From Candidatus Hydrogenedentota bacterium (GTDB taxonomy: Bacteria > Hydrogenedentota > Hydrogenedentia > Hydrogenedentales > JAEUWI01), in contig JACPGE010000008.1 in NCBI GenBank assembly GCA_016182605.1, positions 99,014-163,013 of the forward strand: 64,000 nucleotides of DNA. Reading direction: 5' to 3'. How positions within the stretch are numbered: position 1 is the first letter of the stretch; each line of letters starts with the position of its first letter. The position numbers were made by a program, and so were the translations under genes. The notes beneath the pieces were generated by a model. The model searched no databases. It saw nothing but the letters and a program-made list of their open reading frames with translations, and was not told where the DNA came from. Of the stretch, positions 33,642 through 42,519 are shown in pieces.

Positions 33642-34475
33642 ATGGCGCAATCCCCACAGATACCTGCGGAAGCCCTGCTTTGCGGGGGCGGCCCGCCGCG
33701 TCCCACCCGGGAGACCCTCGCGGCGGAGGCGCTCCTGCAAATAAAGATCAACGGCGCCGCCTGGATGACGACCGTGCAGACCCCGGGCATGGAAGCGGCC
33801 CTGGTGCGCGGGCTGCTCCTTTCCGAGGGGGTGATCGCCGCGGACACGCCGGTATCGCTGCATACCGTGAACGATCCGGAGAGCGGGTGGGTGGCCTGTG
33901 TGGAAGCCGCCATTCCTTCGGCTTGGCTCCGCAAGGACATCGCGGATCTGCGCAGCAACGTGGCGTCGGCCTCCTGCGGTTTCTGCGGCGTGCGCAGCGT
34001 CGAAGATCTCAAGCTCGACGGCGCCGCCCTGCTCCACACGATGGAGGCCCGCTACACGCCCGCGCAGATCGCCGCCATGATGGACGCGCTCACCCAGGGG
34101 CAAGGCCTCTTCCAGGCCACGGGCGGCTGCCATGGCGCGGCCCTCTTCGACGCGAACGCCACCCTCCTGTGTCTCGCGGAGGACATCGGCCGGCACAACG
34201 CCGTGGATAAATGCATCGGCGCGCTGCTCCTGGAAAAACGAATCGGCGCCGCACGCTGCCTCGTGGTCAGTGGCCGCCTCTCTTACGAAATCGTTTTCAA
34301 GGCCGTGCAGGCGCGCGTCCCCGTGGTTGCCGCCGTCTCCGCGCCGTCCTCGCTCGCCGTGGATACCGCGCGCCAGTATGGCATCACGCTGCTCGGGTTC
34401 TGCCGTCCGCCACGCTCCACCGTCTACAGCCACCAACACCGGATCGCGGCCTCCGTCTGCGCCGGGGAAAGCTGA
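33642..34475 (+). CDS. fdhD: FdhD-type sulfur carrier/sulfurtransferase for formate dehydrogenase
   Basis: 277 aa from the ATG at 33642. FdhD passes sulfur from IscS to the molybdenum cofactor of formate dehydrogenase. The conserved cysteine motif ASASCGFCGVRS is present (C-x2-C). Other family blocks are LVRGLLLSEGVI, GLFQATGGCHGAALF, EDIGRHNAVDKCIG and VVSGRLSYEIVFKAVQARVP. It is directly followed, two bases later, by the molybdoenzyme it would serve. Confidence 0.93.
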   Translation: MAQSPQIPAEALLCGGGPPRPTRETLAAEALLQIKINGAAWMTTVQTPGMEAALVRGLLLSEGVIAADTPVSLHTVNDPESGWVACVEAAIPSAWLRKDIADLRSNVASASCGFCGVRSVEDLKLDGAALLHTMEARYTPAQIAAMMDALTQGQGLFQATGGCHGAALFDANATLLCLAEDIGRHNAVDKCIGALLLEKRIGAARCLVVSGRLSYEIVFKAVQARVPVVAAVSAPSSLAVDTARQYGITLLGFCRPPRSTVYSHQHRIAASVCAGES

Positions 34476-34477
34476 CT

Positions 34478-36703
34478 ATGTCCCCCATCAAGAAACAATG
34501 GACGCCCGCAAACTGGGCGGGCCTCATGCCCTTCGGCCTCGGCGAACAGGCGCCCAACAACTACAAGGAACTGATCCGCGCCCTGCGCGAGAACAGCCAC
34601 GACCTCCCCTTTGCCTGGCGCATCCTACGCGACGGCGTGTGCGATGGCTGCGCGCTCGGCACGAGCGGCATGACGGACTGGACCCTGGAGGGCGTGCACC
34701 TCTGCAACATCCGGCTGCGGCTCCTCAAGCTCAACACCATGCCCGCCGTCAACGCAAACGCCCTCGCGGATGTGGACTGGCTTTTGGAGAAATCCAACGC
34801 GGAGTTGCAGGACCTGGGCCGTCTGCCCTATCCCATGATCCGCCACGCGGGCGATCGCGGCTTCACCCGCATCAGTTGGGACGATGCCCTCGATTTCATT
34901 GCGGCGCGCATCCGGGACACGGCGCCGGATCGATCGGGCTTCTATCTCACCAGCCGCGGCATGCCAAACGAGGCCTACTACGCCGCGCAGAAGGCCGTGC
35001 GCGCCATGGGCACGAACAACATCGACAATGCGGCGCGCATCTGCCACTCTCCCAGCACATCGGCCCTCAAGGGCGGCGTGGGCGCGGGCGCGAGCACGTG
35101 TTCCTACACCGACTGGATCGAGAGCGATCTCATCGTGTTCTTCGGCTCGAACGTGGCCAACAACCAGCCCGTCGCCACGAAGTACATTCACTACGCGCGC
35201 AAAAACGGCGCAAAGGTCGTCTGCGTCAACAACTACCGCGAGCCGGGCATGGACCGCTACTGGATTCCCTCCATCCCCGAAAGCGCGATCTTCGGCACCG
35301 TGCTTACGGACGCTTTCTACCTGGTGAATGTCGGCGCGGACATCGCTTTTATCAATGGCGCGCTCAAACACATTTTCGCAAACGGCTGGGAGGATCCCGG
35401 CTTCGTGGAGCAGCACACCGAAGGCGTTGGCGCCCTGAAAGATGCCCTCGCCGCGGAGTCCTGGGACGAACTCGAACGCGTCAGCGGGGTGAGCCGCGAC
35501 GAGATGCTCGATTTCGCGCGCATGATAGGCAAGGCGAAGAAAGCCGTCTTCGTGTGGAGCATGGGCATCACCCAGCACACCCACGGCGTGGACAACGTGC
35601 GCGCCATCATCAACCTGGCGCTCACGCGCGGCTTCGTGGGCAAGAAGGGATCCGGCCTCATGCCCATACGCGGCCACAGCGGCGTGCAGGGCGGCGCGGA
35701 AATGGGCGCCTATGCCACGGCCTTCCCCGGCGGCCTGCCCATCAACGCGGAAAATGCCGCGGCCCTCGCCGCGCAGTGGGGCTTCGACGTGCCCGCGGCG
35801 CCCGGCCTCTCCGCGCCCGAGATGATCGACCGCGCTTCCACCGGCGCGCTCGACGTGCTCTTCTCCGTCGGCGGCAATTTCCTGGAGGTGCTCCCCGAAC
35901 CGGACTACGTGCGCGCCGCCCTGAACAACACCCCCCTGCGCGTACACATGGACATCGTGCTCTCCAACCAGATACTGCTCGACCCGAAAGAGACCGTCAT
36001 CCTCTTGCCCGCATGCACGCGCTACGAAACGCCCGGCGGCGTCACCGAGACCAGCACCGAACGCCGCATTATCTTCAGCCCGGAGATTCCCGGACGCCGC
36101 ATCGGCGAGGCGCGCCCCGAGTGGGAGGTCTTCTTCGACCTCGCGCGGCGGGTGGCGCCGGAAAAATCCGCTGCATTGACCTGCGCGAACACCGCCGCGC
36201 TGCGCGAAGAAATTGCCCGCGTCGTGCCCTTCTACGACGGCATCCAGCACCTCAAGAAAAAAGGCGATCAGTTTCAATACGGCGGCGCGCACCTCTGCGC
36301 CGATTGGAATTTCAAGACGGCGGACGGCAAGGCCCACTTCACCCCCGTGCAATTCACGCGCGAAGAACTGCCCGCCGGCCACTTCCACGTCAGCACCCGG
36401 CGCGGCAAACAGTTCAACAGCATGATCCACGAAAACGCCGACGCCATCACCGGGGCCATGCGCGAAGCCGTCCTGATCAACGCGTCCGACGCCGCCGCCC
36501 TGGGTCTGCAACCCGGCGACCGCGTCACCCTGAAAAACGAGATCGGCGCCTATACCGGGAAGGTCTACATCGCCCCCGTGAAACCCGGCAACGTCCAGGT
36601 CCACTGGCCCGAAGGCAACGTGCTCCTCGATCGCCACAAACGATCCGCGGAGGCCGGCGTGCCGGACTACAACGCCGTGGTAAAACTGATCAAAGCGGAA
36701 TGA
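34478..36703 (+). CDS. Molybdopterin oxidoreductase, FdhF/YdeP type
   Basis: 741 aa from the ATG at 34478; the upstream 89 codons of the ORF overlap fdhD. The N-terminal motif GVCDGCALGTSGMTDWTLEG followed by VHLCNIRLRLLKLNT supplies cysteines for an iron-sulfur cluster and is typical of YdeP-like (TIGR01701) proteins. The cofactor domains include ARICHSPSTSALKGGVGAG, FFGSNVANNQPVATKY, LMPIRGHSGVQGGAEMGAYA and the C-terminal dinucleotide domain (FNSMIHENADAITGAMREAV). Probably formate or related oxidation; substrate unproven. Coupled to fdhD. Confidence 0.9.
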   Translation: MSPIKKQWTPANWAGLMPFGLGEQAPNNYKELIRALRENSHDLPFAWRILRDGVCDGCALGTSGMTDWTLEGVHLCNIRLRLLKLNTMPAVNANALADVDWLLEKSNAELQDLGRLPYPMIRHAGDRGFTRISWDDALDFIAARIRDTAPDRSGFYLTSRGMPNEAYYAAQKAVRAMGTNNIDNAARICHSPSTSALKGGVGAGASTCSYTDWIESDLIVFFGSNVANNQPVATKYIHYARKNGAKVVCVNNYREPGMDRYWIPSIPESAIFGTVLTDAFYLVNVGADIAFINGALKHIFANGWEDPGFVEQHTEGVGALKDALAAESWDELERVSGVSRDEMLDFARMIGKAKKAVFVWSMGITQHTHGVDNVRAIINLALTRGFVGKKGSGLMPIRGHSGVQGGAEMGAYATAFPGGLPINAENAAALAAQWGFDVPAAPGLSAPEMIDRASTGALDVLFSVGGNFLEVLPEPDYVRAALNNTPLRVHMDIVLSNQILLDPKETVILLPACTRYETPGGVTETSTERRIIFSPEIPGRRIGEARPEWEVFFDLARRVAPEKSAALTCANTAALREEIARVVPFYDGIQHLKKKGDQFQYGGAHLCADWNFKTADGKAHFTPVQFTREELPAGHFHVSTRRGKQFNSMIHENADAITGAMREAVLINASDAAALGLQPGDRVTLKNEIGAYTGKVYIAPVKPGNVQVHWPEGNVLLDRHKRSAEAGVPDYNAVVKLIKAE

Positions 36704-36956
36704 GCAGACGCCCGGTCCCGGCAGAACAGAGTTCGCGAAGTCCGCCCCTACCCCGGATAAATCACGGGCTCCAAGCGCCTGTTCCGTAACTCCTTCTTAG
36801 ATCCACAATGGCCACGGCATTCACGGCGGCATCGCCAGACAGCCCGTGGTTTGGCCTGCCCGGTGAACGCCAGCACCATCGTCACGCCGAGCATATTTCA
36901 TCACGTTCCAAGACGATCTCGTTGTCAATAAGCTTTGAAGTGGTGAAATATGCGGG
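36704..36956. other. Convergent intergenic region
   Basis: 250 bases between the converging molybdoenzyme and HD genes. No gene. It contains an inverted repeat at 36891-36953 listed separately. Confidence 0.5.
36891..36953. repeat. 14-bp inverted repeat between convergent genes
   Basis: GCATATTTCATCAC (36891-36904) and GTGGTGAAATATGC (36940-36953) pair with one mismatch around a 35-base spacer. Position near the end of the HD gene suggests an mRNA 3' end structure, though there is no long T-tract. Confidence 0.45.
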
Positions 36957-37727
36957 CTACCGCAGCGGCGCCTTCCGCAACCTGCCACTGAACTGCACGT
37001 TTTTCTCGAGCCACCCCGCGCGGGTCTGGGGGAAGCGCGCCGCCTCCGCCTTCCAGCACGCGCAGATCAGTTCATTCTGGTTGCAGCGGGGATGACGCGC
37101 CAGCACCGCTCCGATCGCTGCCTTCGGCATCCGCCACAGCCGCAGCCCCGTGGTATCCACCGCCGTGGCCAGGTTCAGCAGGTGCGCCTCGGGACCATAG
37201 GCCAGGTCCACCCCGATATTCAGGTGCAGCGTAATGGCCTCGCACACCGTGTCGATGGCGCGCGCGCTGTATTCCGCCGCCGTCATGGCCTGCGCCGCAA
37301 CGTCCGCCCCTATAAGCGAGAAGCAGGCGGGACGCCCCTGGGCGCCGCCGTGCGTTTCCGTGAGGCCCATGTCGTGGTACATCGCCGCGAGGTAGAGCAG
37401 TTCGGGGTCGGGCTTCAGCCCAAGCTGCGCACCGAAGATGCGCCCCCACGCGTAGCTGCGCGCGCAGTGATTAAACAGATACTCGGGCGAAAGATTGCGG
37501 CAGGCGCTCTCGGCCGCCCTGGCGAGGGCCGAATCGGGCGGGGTCAGCGCATCCAGGTCCGGCGGCACCGCCGCGGCCCGACGCAGGCTCAGTTTGTGGA
37601 GCCATTCCTCCGGGATGAGGGTCAACTGGGCGAGCAGCACCTCCTTGAACAGGGTGCGCGACTCGGCGGCCGTCAACACACCGCCGCCGGCGCGCGTCCA
37701 CGCCAGGGATCCGATGGGGCTTGTCAT
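36957..37727 (-). CDS. HD-domain metal-dependent phosphohydrolase-like protein
   Basis: 256 aa, cytoplasmic. The HD signature is spread over FNHCARSYAWGRIFG (His), then YLAAMYHDMGLTETHG (His-Asp) and VCEAITLHLNIGVDLAYGPE (His, plus Asp later in AVDTTG). The arrangement resembles cyanamide-hydratase-like and other small-molecule HD proteins. Substrate unknown. Divergent from the phosphatase gene, 120 bases away. Confidence 0.82.
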   Translation of the reverse strand: MTSPIGSLAWTRAGGGVLTAAESRTLFKEVLLAQLTLIPEEWLHKLSLRRAAAVPPDLDALTPPDSALARAAESACRNLSPEYLFNHCARSYAWGRIFGAQLGLKPDPELLYLAAMYHDMGLTETHGGAQGRPACFSLIGADVAAQAMTAAEYSARAIDTVCEAITLHLNIGVDLAYGPEAHLLNLATAVDTTGLRLWRMPKAAIGAVLARHPRCNQNELICACWKAEAARFPQTRAGWLEKNVQFSGRLRKAPLR

Positions 37728-37846
37728 GGCTGGGGTCCTCTCGCTGCACTGGAAACCAGGACGCCTGGACTGGAAATCTACCGTGGGAAATGTGCCTAAT
37801 AGGACCTTCGCTTTGCAAGAGGAAAATAGCGAGGAGTATCCCCGTC

Positions 37847-38944
37847 ATGCGCCGTCTGATTGCGGCTGGATTGCTTTGTTTGGCGGCATCCCCCGCCGTT
37901 GCCGCCGGGTTCAAGACCGAAAACGTCATCATCATGACGGCGGACGGCATCCGCGTCCAGGAATTCTTCGGCGGGGTGGACCCCGTCATCTTCGACAGCG
38001 GCGACCAGGCCGGCATCGAGAACATCGTCTCCCTGCGCAAGGAATTCTGGCGCGATACCCCCGAGGCGCGCCGCGAAGCCCTCATGCCCTTCCTGTGGAC
38101 CGAACTGCTGAAGGAGGGCATCCTCTTGGGGAATCCGGCGAAAAACAGCCCCGTAACCGTGACCAACCTGCACAAGGTCTCCTACCCGGGCTATGCCGAG
38201 ATCCTCACCGGTTTCGCGCAGGCGCGCATCATCAACAACAACAAGATCCCCAACCCGAGCCACACCGTGCTCGAGTTTGTGCAGAACGAATTCAAGCTCG
38301 GCTACACCGGCGTGGGCGCCTTTGGCTCCTGGGAACTCTTCAACTGGATCTGCGCCCGGGAGAAAGACCCCTTCTACATCAACGCCGGTTACGAGGCCGT
38401 GCCGAAGAAACTGCTCACCCCCGGCATGCACCCGCTCAACGAGCTTCAATTTCAGATGTTGACGCCTTGGGACTCCGTCCGCTTCGACATGGTCACCCTC
38501 ACCCTGGGCTTGGAATATCTCAAGAAGTACGCGCCCCGTATCTTCTTCCTCTCCCTCGGCGAGACCGACGACTGGGCGCACAACCGCCGCTATGATCGCG
38601 TGGTGCAGACGGCCCGCCTCTTCGACGACGCATTGAAGACGGTTTGGGAAACGGTTCAATCCACCAAAGCCTACCGCGGCAAGACCACGCTGATTATCAC
38701 CGGCGACCATGGCCGCGGCATCACGCCGGAAGACTGGACCTCCCACAAGGGAACGATTCCCGGCTCCGAGTTCATCTGGATGGGCGTCTTCGGCCCCGAC
38801 ACCCCGAAGCAGGGCGAACTCGGCGATACCCCGGCCACGCAATCGCAGGTGGCCGCCACCGCCGCTAAATTCCTCGGGCTCGATTACAACGCCGCCGTGC
38901 CGGAAGCGGCCCCCCCTGTCGACGCCGCCTTTTCAAAGCCGTAA
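37847..38944 (+). CDS. Exported alkaline phosphatase-superfamily protein
   Basis: 365 aa from the ATG at 37847 (GAGGAG upstream). Sec signal peptide at about 1-19 (LIAAGLLCLAASPAVAAG). Metal ligands are in NVIIMTADGIRVQEFF, the nucleophile region is VSYPGYAEILTGFA, with SLGETDDWAHNRRYDR and LIITGDHGRGITPEDW completing the site. It resembles phosphodiesterase/sulfatase-like members of the superfamily. Substrate unknown; acts in the periplasm. Confidence 0.85.
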   Translation: MRRLIAAGLLCLAASPAVAAGFKTENVIIMTADGIRVQEFFGGVDPVIFDSGDQAGIENIVSLRKEFWRDTPEARREALMPFLWTELLKEGILLGNPAKNSPVTVTNLHKVSYPGYAEILTGFAQARIINNNKIPNPSHTVLEFVQNEFKLGYTGVGAFGSWELFNWICAREKDPFYINAGYEAVPKKLLTPGMHPLNELQFQMLTPWDSVRFDMVTLTLGLEYLKKYAPRIFFLSLGETDDWAHNRRYDRVVQTARLFDDALKTVWETVQSTKAYRGKTTLIITGDHGRGITPEDWTSHKGTIPGSEFIWMGVFGPDTPKQGELGDTPATQSQVAATAAKFLGLDYNAAVPEAAPPVDAAFSKP

Positions 38945-38959
38945 GCTGTTGGCACGGTC

Positions 38960-39085
38960 AAGCACTTTGGGACATCGCTGCTGATATTCGACCGGCTTCT
39001 TCTGCAATGTGTTGCGGTGCATTCCAAGGATCCGCGCCGCCGGCTGGAAGCGCCGCGAACCGCGTTGCGCCAGGCCGTAGACACT
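38960..39085 (-). pseudogene. Remnant of a Fis/NtrC-type helix-turn-helix
   Basis: In the minus frame of ORF 38933..39193 the segment FQPAARILGMHRNTLQKKPV matches the Fis-family C-terminal helix-turn-helix (typically RAARLLGIHRNTLRKKL). The preceding sequence is not protein-like and there is no start codon with a ribosome binding site. It appears to be a decayed end of a response-regulator or Fis-like gene. Confidence 0.4.
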
Positions 39086-39113
39086 CCATCCCAACGCCAT
39101 GATGGATCCCGGG

Positions 39114-40517
39114 CTATATGGAGTCGTAGCCGAAGAGGCGGTGGGCCACGATGGCCTGATAGACCGGTTCCGGCACCCCGAGCCTCCAATCACCGTCGCC
39201 CCGCTTCAGATCTTCCAGAATGGTGCGGGAGAAATGGGCCATGACGCTTTCGTCGTGCCCGGTGAGTGGCACGATGAATCCGTTCTCGCGCAGATGGGCA
39301 TAGAGATGGCGCAGATGCGCGGGCAGCACGACATTGTCCGCGGTGGCGAGGGGGCCGTTCTCCACGAGCTTCGGATAGACATAGAGTTTCGTATTGCCGG
39401 GGAAGAGCTTGCCAAACGCTTCGAGAATGCCTCCTTCGAGTTCTTCATAGTACTGTTCATTAAAGATGTCGACGATGTTGTCCACGCCGAGCACGATGCC
39501 GATTCTGCGGCCGGTGAACTGGTTCAGGTAGGCACGGAGCCGGAAGAAGCGGCCATAGTTCGAGATGAGGACGTTGAAACCCAGTGAGCTGAGAATGTCG
39601 ACGCGGGCGAGAAAGTCTTTGGTGTCGATGTCGCCGCCGGTCATGAGTTTGGCCATGGTGATCTCGGCCAGCAGCATGGACTGGTCGGGATTGAGATTGG
39701 GCTCTTCCAGGAAGGTGCGCATCCCGCACCGCACCATGTCCATGGAGACATGGGTGACGGGCCGGAAGCTGCCCCGGTAGACGAGGATTTCCTTCTTGTA
39801 GAGGGCTTCCGCGGGCTGCACGACGGTTCCGGGGGGCGTGAAGAGGACGGCGTTGGTCAGCCCGGACTTGACGAGTTGGAGCGCCATGAGCCGGTTGTCG
39901 ACTTCTTCAAAGTACGGTCCGGAGAAGTGGATCATGTCCACTTCGAGGCGCTTCACGCCGAGAAAGTCATTGAGCGATTCAATGAGCTGGACCGGATTGC
40001 GGTAGTAGTAATACGCGCCATAGATGAGGTTCACCCCGATGATACCAAGGGCCTCCTGCTGCTGGCGGTTGCTTTCATCAAGCATGCGGACGTGAACGAT
40101 GATCTCGCTGGGCGGCGCCTGGGGGTAGAGCTGCAGGCGCACACCGAGCCAGCCGTGGCAGTTGTCCCGTTTCTTAAAGCCCTGGGCGGCGACGGAATCG
40201 GCGAAGACGAAGAAGGTCGTGTTTTTGGGGCGGGAAGCGCCGAGGCGCTCCAGCAGGAGATCGAATTCGCGGCGGAGCATTTTTTCCACACGCGAACGGC
40301 TAACGTAGCGGCCGTCCTCCTCGGCGCCGTAGATGGCGTCGCTGAACTGCATGTCATAGGCCGACATGGTCTTTGCGATGGTGCCCGCGGCGCCGCCGGC
40401 CTGGAAGAAACAGCGGGCAACTTCCTGACCGGCGCCGATCTCGGCGATGGTGCCATATACGGCCGGGTCCAGGTTGATCTCGAGGGCCTTTTGTTGAAGA
40501 CTCGATTTGTCCGACAT
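39114..40517 (-). CDS. Conserved protein of unknown function, 467 aa
   Basis: 467-aa soluble protein without signal peptide. It opens SSLQQKALEINLDPAVYGTI, then AEIGAGQEVARCFFQAGGAA and GTIAKTMSAYDMQFSDAIYG. I have an impression of similar sequences in other bacteria, often carrying unreliable names, but recall no proven function. Other blocks are FFVFADSVAAQGFKKRDNCH and LRHLYAHLRENGFIVPLTGH. No catalytic motif recognised. It follows the P-loop gene by 54 bases in the same direction, so the two are likely co-expressed. Confidence 0.7.
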   Translation of the reverse strand: MSDKSSLQQKALEINLDPAVYGTIAEIGAGQEVARCFFQAGGAAGTIAKTMSAYDMQFSDAIYGAEEDGRYVSRSRVEKMLRREFDLLLERLGASRPKNTTFFVFADSVAAQGFKKRDNCHGWLGVRLQLYPQAPPSEIIVHVRMLDESNRQQQEALGIIGVNLIYGAYYYYRNPVQLIESLNDFLGVKRLEVDMIHFSGPYFEEVDNRLMALQLVKSGLTNAVLFTPPGTVVQPAEALYKKEILVYRGSFRPVTHVSMDMVRCGMRTFLEEPNLNPDQSMLLAEITMAKLMTGGDIDTKDFLARVDILSSLGFNVLISNYGRFFRLRAYLNQFTGRRIGIVLGVDNIVDIFNEQYYEELEGGILEAFGKLFPGNTKLYVYPKLVENGPLATADNVVLPAHLRHLYAHLRENGFIVPLTGHDESVMAHFSRTILEDLKRGDGDWRLGVPEPVYQAIVAHRLFGYDSI

Positions 40518-40571
40518 GGATCGCGTTCCCTTTCTTGAGGGCGCCCAGCATGGCGCCCGTACGAGATTCGA

Positions 40572-41102
40572 TCAGCGCGGTTTCCGGAACTTTGGGAAGC
40601 CGTTCATCGCGGCGATGATCTTGCCGATGGATTCCCGCTCATCGAACTCGGCCGTGTTGATATGGAGGTCGGCCTTGAATGTCTTGATACCCGCCGTGAC
40701 ATCGCTGAGCCAAGTGGCATCGCGATCGCGCATGGGGTTGGGCATGGGGCGGCTGGAGATCCGTTTCAGGAGTGTGTCGACATCGCCGGAGAGGACGACG
40801 CGCATGACGGGCCATTTGCAGGCTTCCAGCCGCGAGACGAAGCCGTTCATGCGATGCTCCACCGTGAAGATCCACGTCATAAACAGAAAGGAGGCGCCCC
40901 AAACCGAGAAGTTGTGCGCGCAGGCGATAAGATTGCGTTCGACCAGATCGAGGCGGCGGTGGTTCGCGCCGCCGGGATGGGTCATGGAAACGGCGTCGCC
41001 CTCAATGCATCCGGTGGGTTCATTGAGTTTCGCACGGCAGAGCCGGTGGGCGAGCGTGCTCTTGCCGCTTCCCATGGGCCCGGTTAACAAGACAATATTC
41101 AT
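40572..41102 (-). CDS. P-loop nucleoside/nucleotide kinase-like protein
   Basis: 176 aa from the ATG at 41102 with AGGAGA upstream. Walker A LLTGPMGSGKSTLAHRLC is at about residues 4-21. CIEGDAVSMTHPGG could hold the acidic catalytic or substrate site, and a lid-like stretch follows (RISSRPMPNPMRDRDATWLS). Size and order fit adenylate-kinase-like small-molecule kinases. Substrate unknown; it is the first gene of the pair with the 467-aa protein. Confidence 0.75.
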   Translation of the reverse strand: MNIVLLTGPMGSGKSTLAHRLCRAKLNEPTGCIEGDAVSMTHPGGANHRRLDLVERNLIACAHNFSVWGASFLFMTWIFTVEHRMNGFVSRLEACKWPVMRVVLSGDVDTLLKRISSRPMPNPMRDRDATWLSDVTAGIKTFKADLHINTAEFDERESIGKIIAAMNGFPKFRKPR

Positions 41103-41287
41103 TGAATTCTCTCCTGAGGTTGCAGAACACACACCTTACAGGAGGAATGCCGGAAGCATACCTTAGAAGCGAAGTATATCAGGCGGCGCGCGAAAAATAC
41201 ATCCGCGCCCGGGCAAAGACGGACGCACGGGCGAGAGGAAAATTGACTCGGGCATTTTCCATTGTGTACCATACTGCCTCCATTCGG

Positions 41288-41374
41288 GCCCGGGTGGTGA
41301 AATTGGCAGACACGCATGGTTCAGGTCCATGTGCTCGCAAGGGCATGGAGGTTCAAGTCCTCTCCCGGGCACCA
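41288..41374 (+). tRNA. tRNA-Leu (anticodon CAG)
   Basis: 87 nt including encoded CCA. Acceptor GCCCGGG pairs with CCCGGGC, followed by ACCA. The anticodon stem CATGG/CCATG encloses the loop TTCAGGT, giving anticodon CAG. A long variable arm (TGCTCGCAAGGGCA) marks a class II tRNA, and the T arm contains GGTTCAAGTCC. A TTGACT box (41243-41248) lies upstream. Confidence 0.95.
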
Positions 41375-41386
41375 TAAGAGAGTTCG

Positions 41387-41428
41387 CGGGCGGCGCATCC
41401 CAAAGGAAGCGCTGCCCGTTTTCATTTT
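41387..41428 (+). terminator. Rho-independent terminator of tRNA-Leu
   Basis: Stem CGGGCGGCGC (41387-41396) and GCGCTGCCCG (41409-41418), ten pairs including one G-U, with a 12-base loop, followed by TTTTCATTTT. Confidence 0.85.
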
Positions 41429-41617
41429 CAGGCGCACGCGGCGAGGCGGTGCTTATTCAGGAAACCTGACGGGGCCGCGGGGTATTGCATATAGGGTTGG
41501 CCGTGGCGCGCTTGCGCCAACGGGCGGCACTTCAAAAAATTTGCAATCCGAGCGCGGCATCCGCAGACTGGGCAGGCTCCCTGATGGCAGCGGGCCCTTC
41601 CCCAGAAGGAAACACCA

Positions 41618-42508
41618 ATGGACACGATGAACCGGCGTAATTTCATGAAAGTGACCGCGCTTGGCGCCGCGGCGGCGCTGACGCCGGGCGCTGCAATGGC
41701 GGAAGCAGCGCCGGAGAACCCTTTTCCCAAGGCGGCCCAGTGGGGCAAGATTCCCGGGGAGGGCACCGACGAAGAGAAGATCCGGCTCACCCGCGACGCG
41801 GGATTCGATGGCATCGAGGCCTACCCCATGGACGACCTCGAAGCGGCCCGGGCGCGCGGGGAATTGGCGCGGAGCCTGAATTGCCCGATCCATTCCATAA
41901 CGTATGGCGGCTGGGACGCGCCCATGTCGAGCCCGGACCCCGCGGCGATCAAGCAGGGGCATGCCGGGATCGAGAATGCGCTGCGCACGGCAAAGGCGGT
42001 GGGCGCGGAGACGATGCTGCTGGTGCCGGCGGTGGTGACCGAATCGGTAAGTTATGCGCAGGCTTGGGAGAACTCGCAGAAGAATATCCGGCCCATGATA
42101 CCGCTTGCGGAAGAGCTGGGTATCATGATTGCGATCGAGAATGTATGGAACAAGTTTCTGTTGAGTCCGCTGGAATTTGCGAAATACATCGATGAATTCG
42201 AAAGCCCGTGGGTGCAGGCCTATTTCGACGTGGGCAACGTGGTGGCCTTTGGCTATCCCGAGGACTGGATCCGCACCCTGGGCAAGCGCATCCACAAGGT
42301 GCAGTGGAAAGACTTCAAGCGCAAGACCAATGAGTGGTGCAAGCTTCCGTATGAGGGCGATGTGAACTGGCCCGTGGTGCGCCAGGCGCTGGACGAGATC
42401 GGTTACCGGAGCTGGGGCACGGAAGAGTTTCCCAAGGGCGATGAAGCACAGTTTCGTGAACTGGCCCGGCGCATGGATCTGCTTGGGAAGGGCGCTGCCT
42501 CGGCCTGA
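41618..42508 (+). CDS. Tat-exported sugar phosphate isomerase/epimerase-like protein
   Basis: 296 aa. Twin-arginine signal NRRNFMKVTALGAAAALTPG. The rest is a xylose-isomerase-like TIM barrel: RLTRDAGFDGIEAYPMDDLE, MLLVPAVVTESVSYAQAW, the Glu in IMIAIENVWNKFLLSPLEFA, the Asp in VQAYFDVGNVVAFGYPEDWI, and VQWKDFKRK with WGTEEFPKGDE as further metal ligands. Exported members of this family are common in PVC bacteria. AAGGAA upstream. Starts a three-gene unit, 11 bases before the phosphoesterase. Confidence 0.88.
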   Translation: MDTMNRRNFMKVTALGAAAALTPGAAMAEAAPENPFPKAAQWGKIPGEGTDEEKIRLTRDAGFDGIEAYPMDDLEAARARGELARSLNCPIHSITYGGWDAPMSSPDPAAIKQGHAGIENALRTAKAVGAETMLLVPAVVTESVSYAQAWENSQKNIRPMIPLAEELGIMIAIENVWNKFLLSPLEFAKYIDEFESPWVQAYFDVGNVVAFGYPEDWIRTLGKRIHKVQWKDFKRKTNEWCKLPYEGDVNWPVVRQALDEIGYRSWGTEEFPKGDEAQFRELARRMDLLGKGAASA

Positions 42509-42519
42509 GAAAGGGTATC

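Noticed and set aside
34132-36789. 885-aa plus-strand ORF and the 670-aa minus-strand ORF 34625..36637
   Set aside because: Both overlie the fdhD-molybdoenzyme genes in other frames and have low-complexity Arg/Pro- or His/Gly-rich composition without domains.
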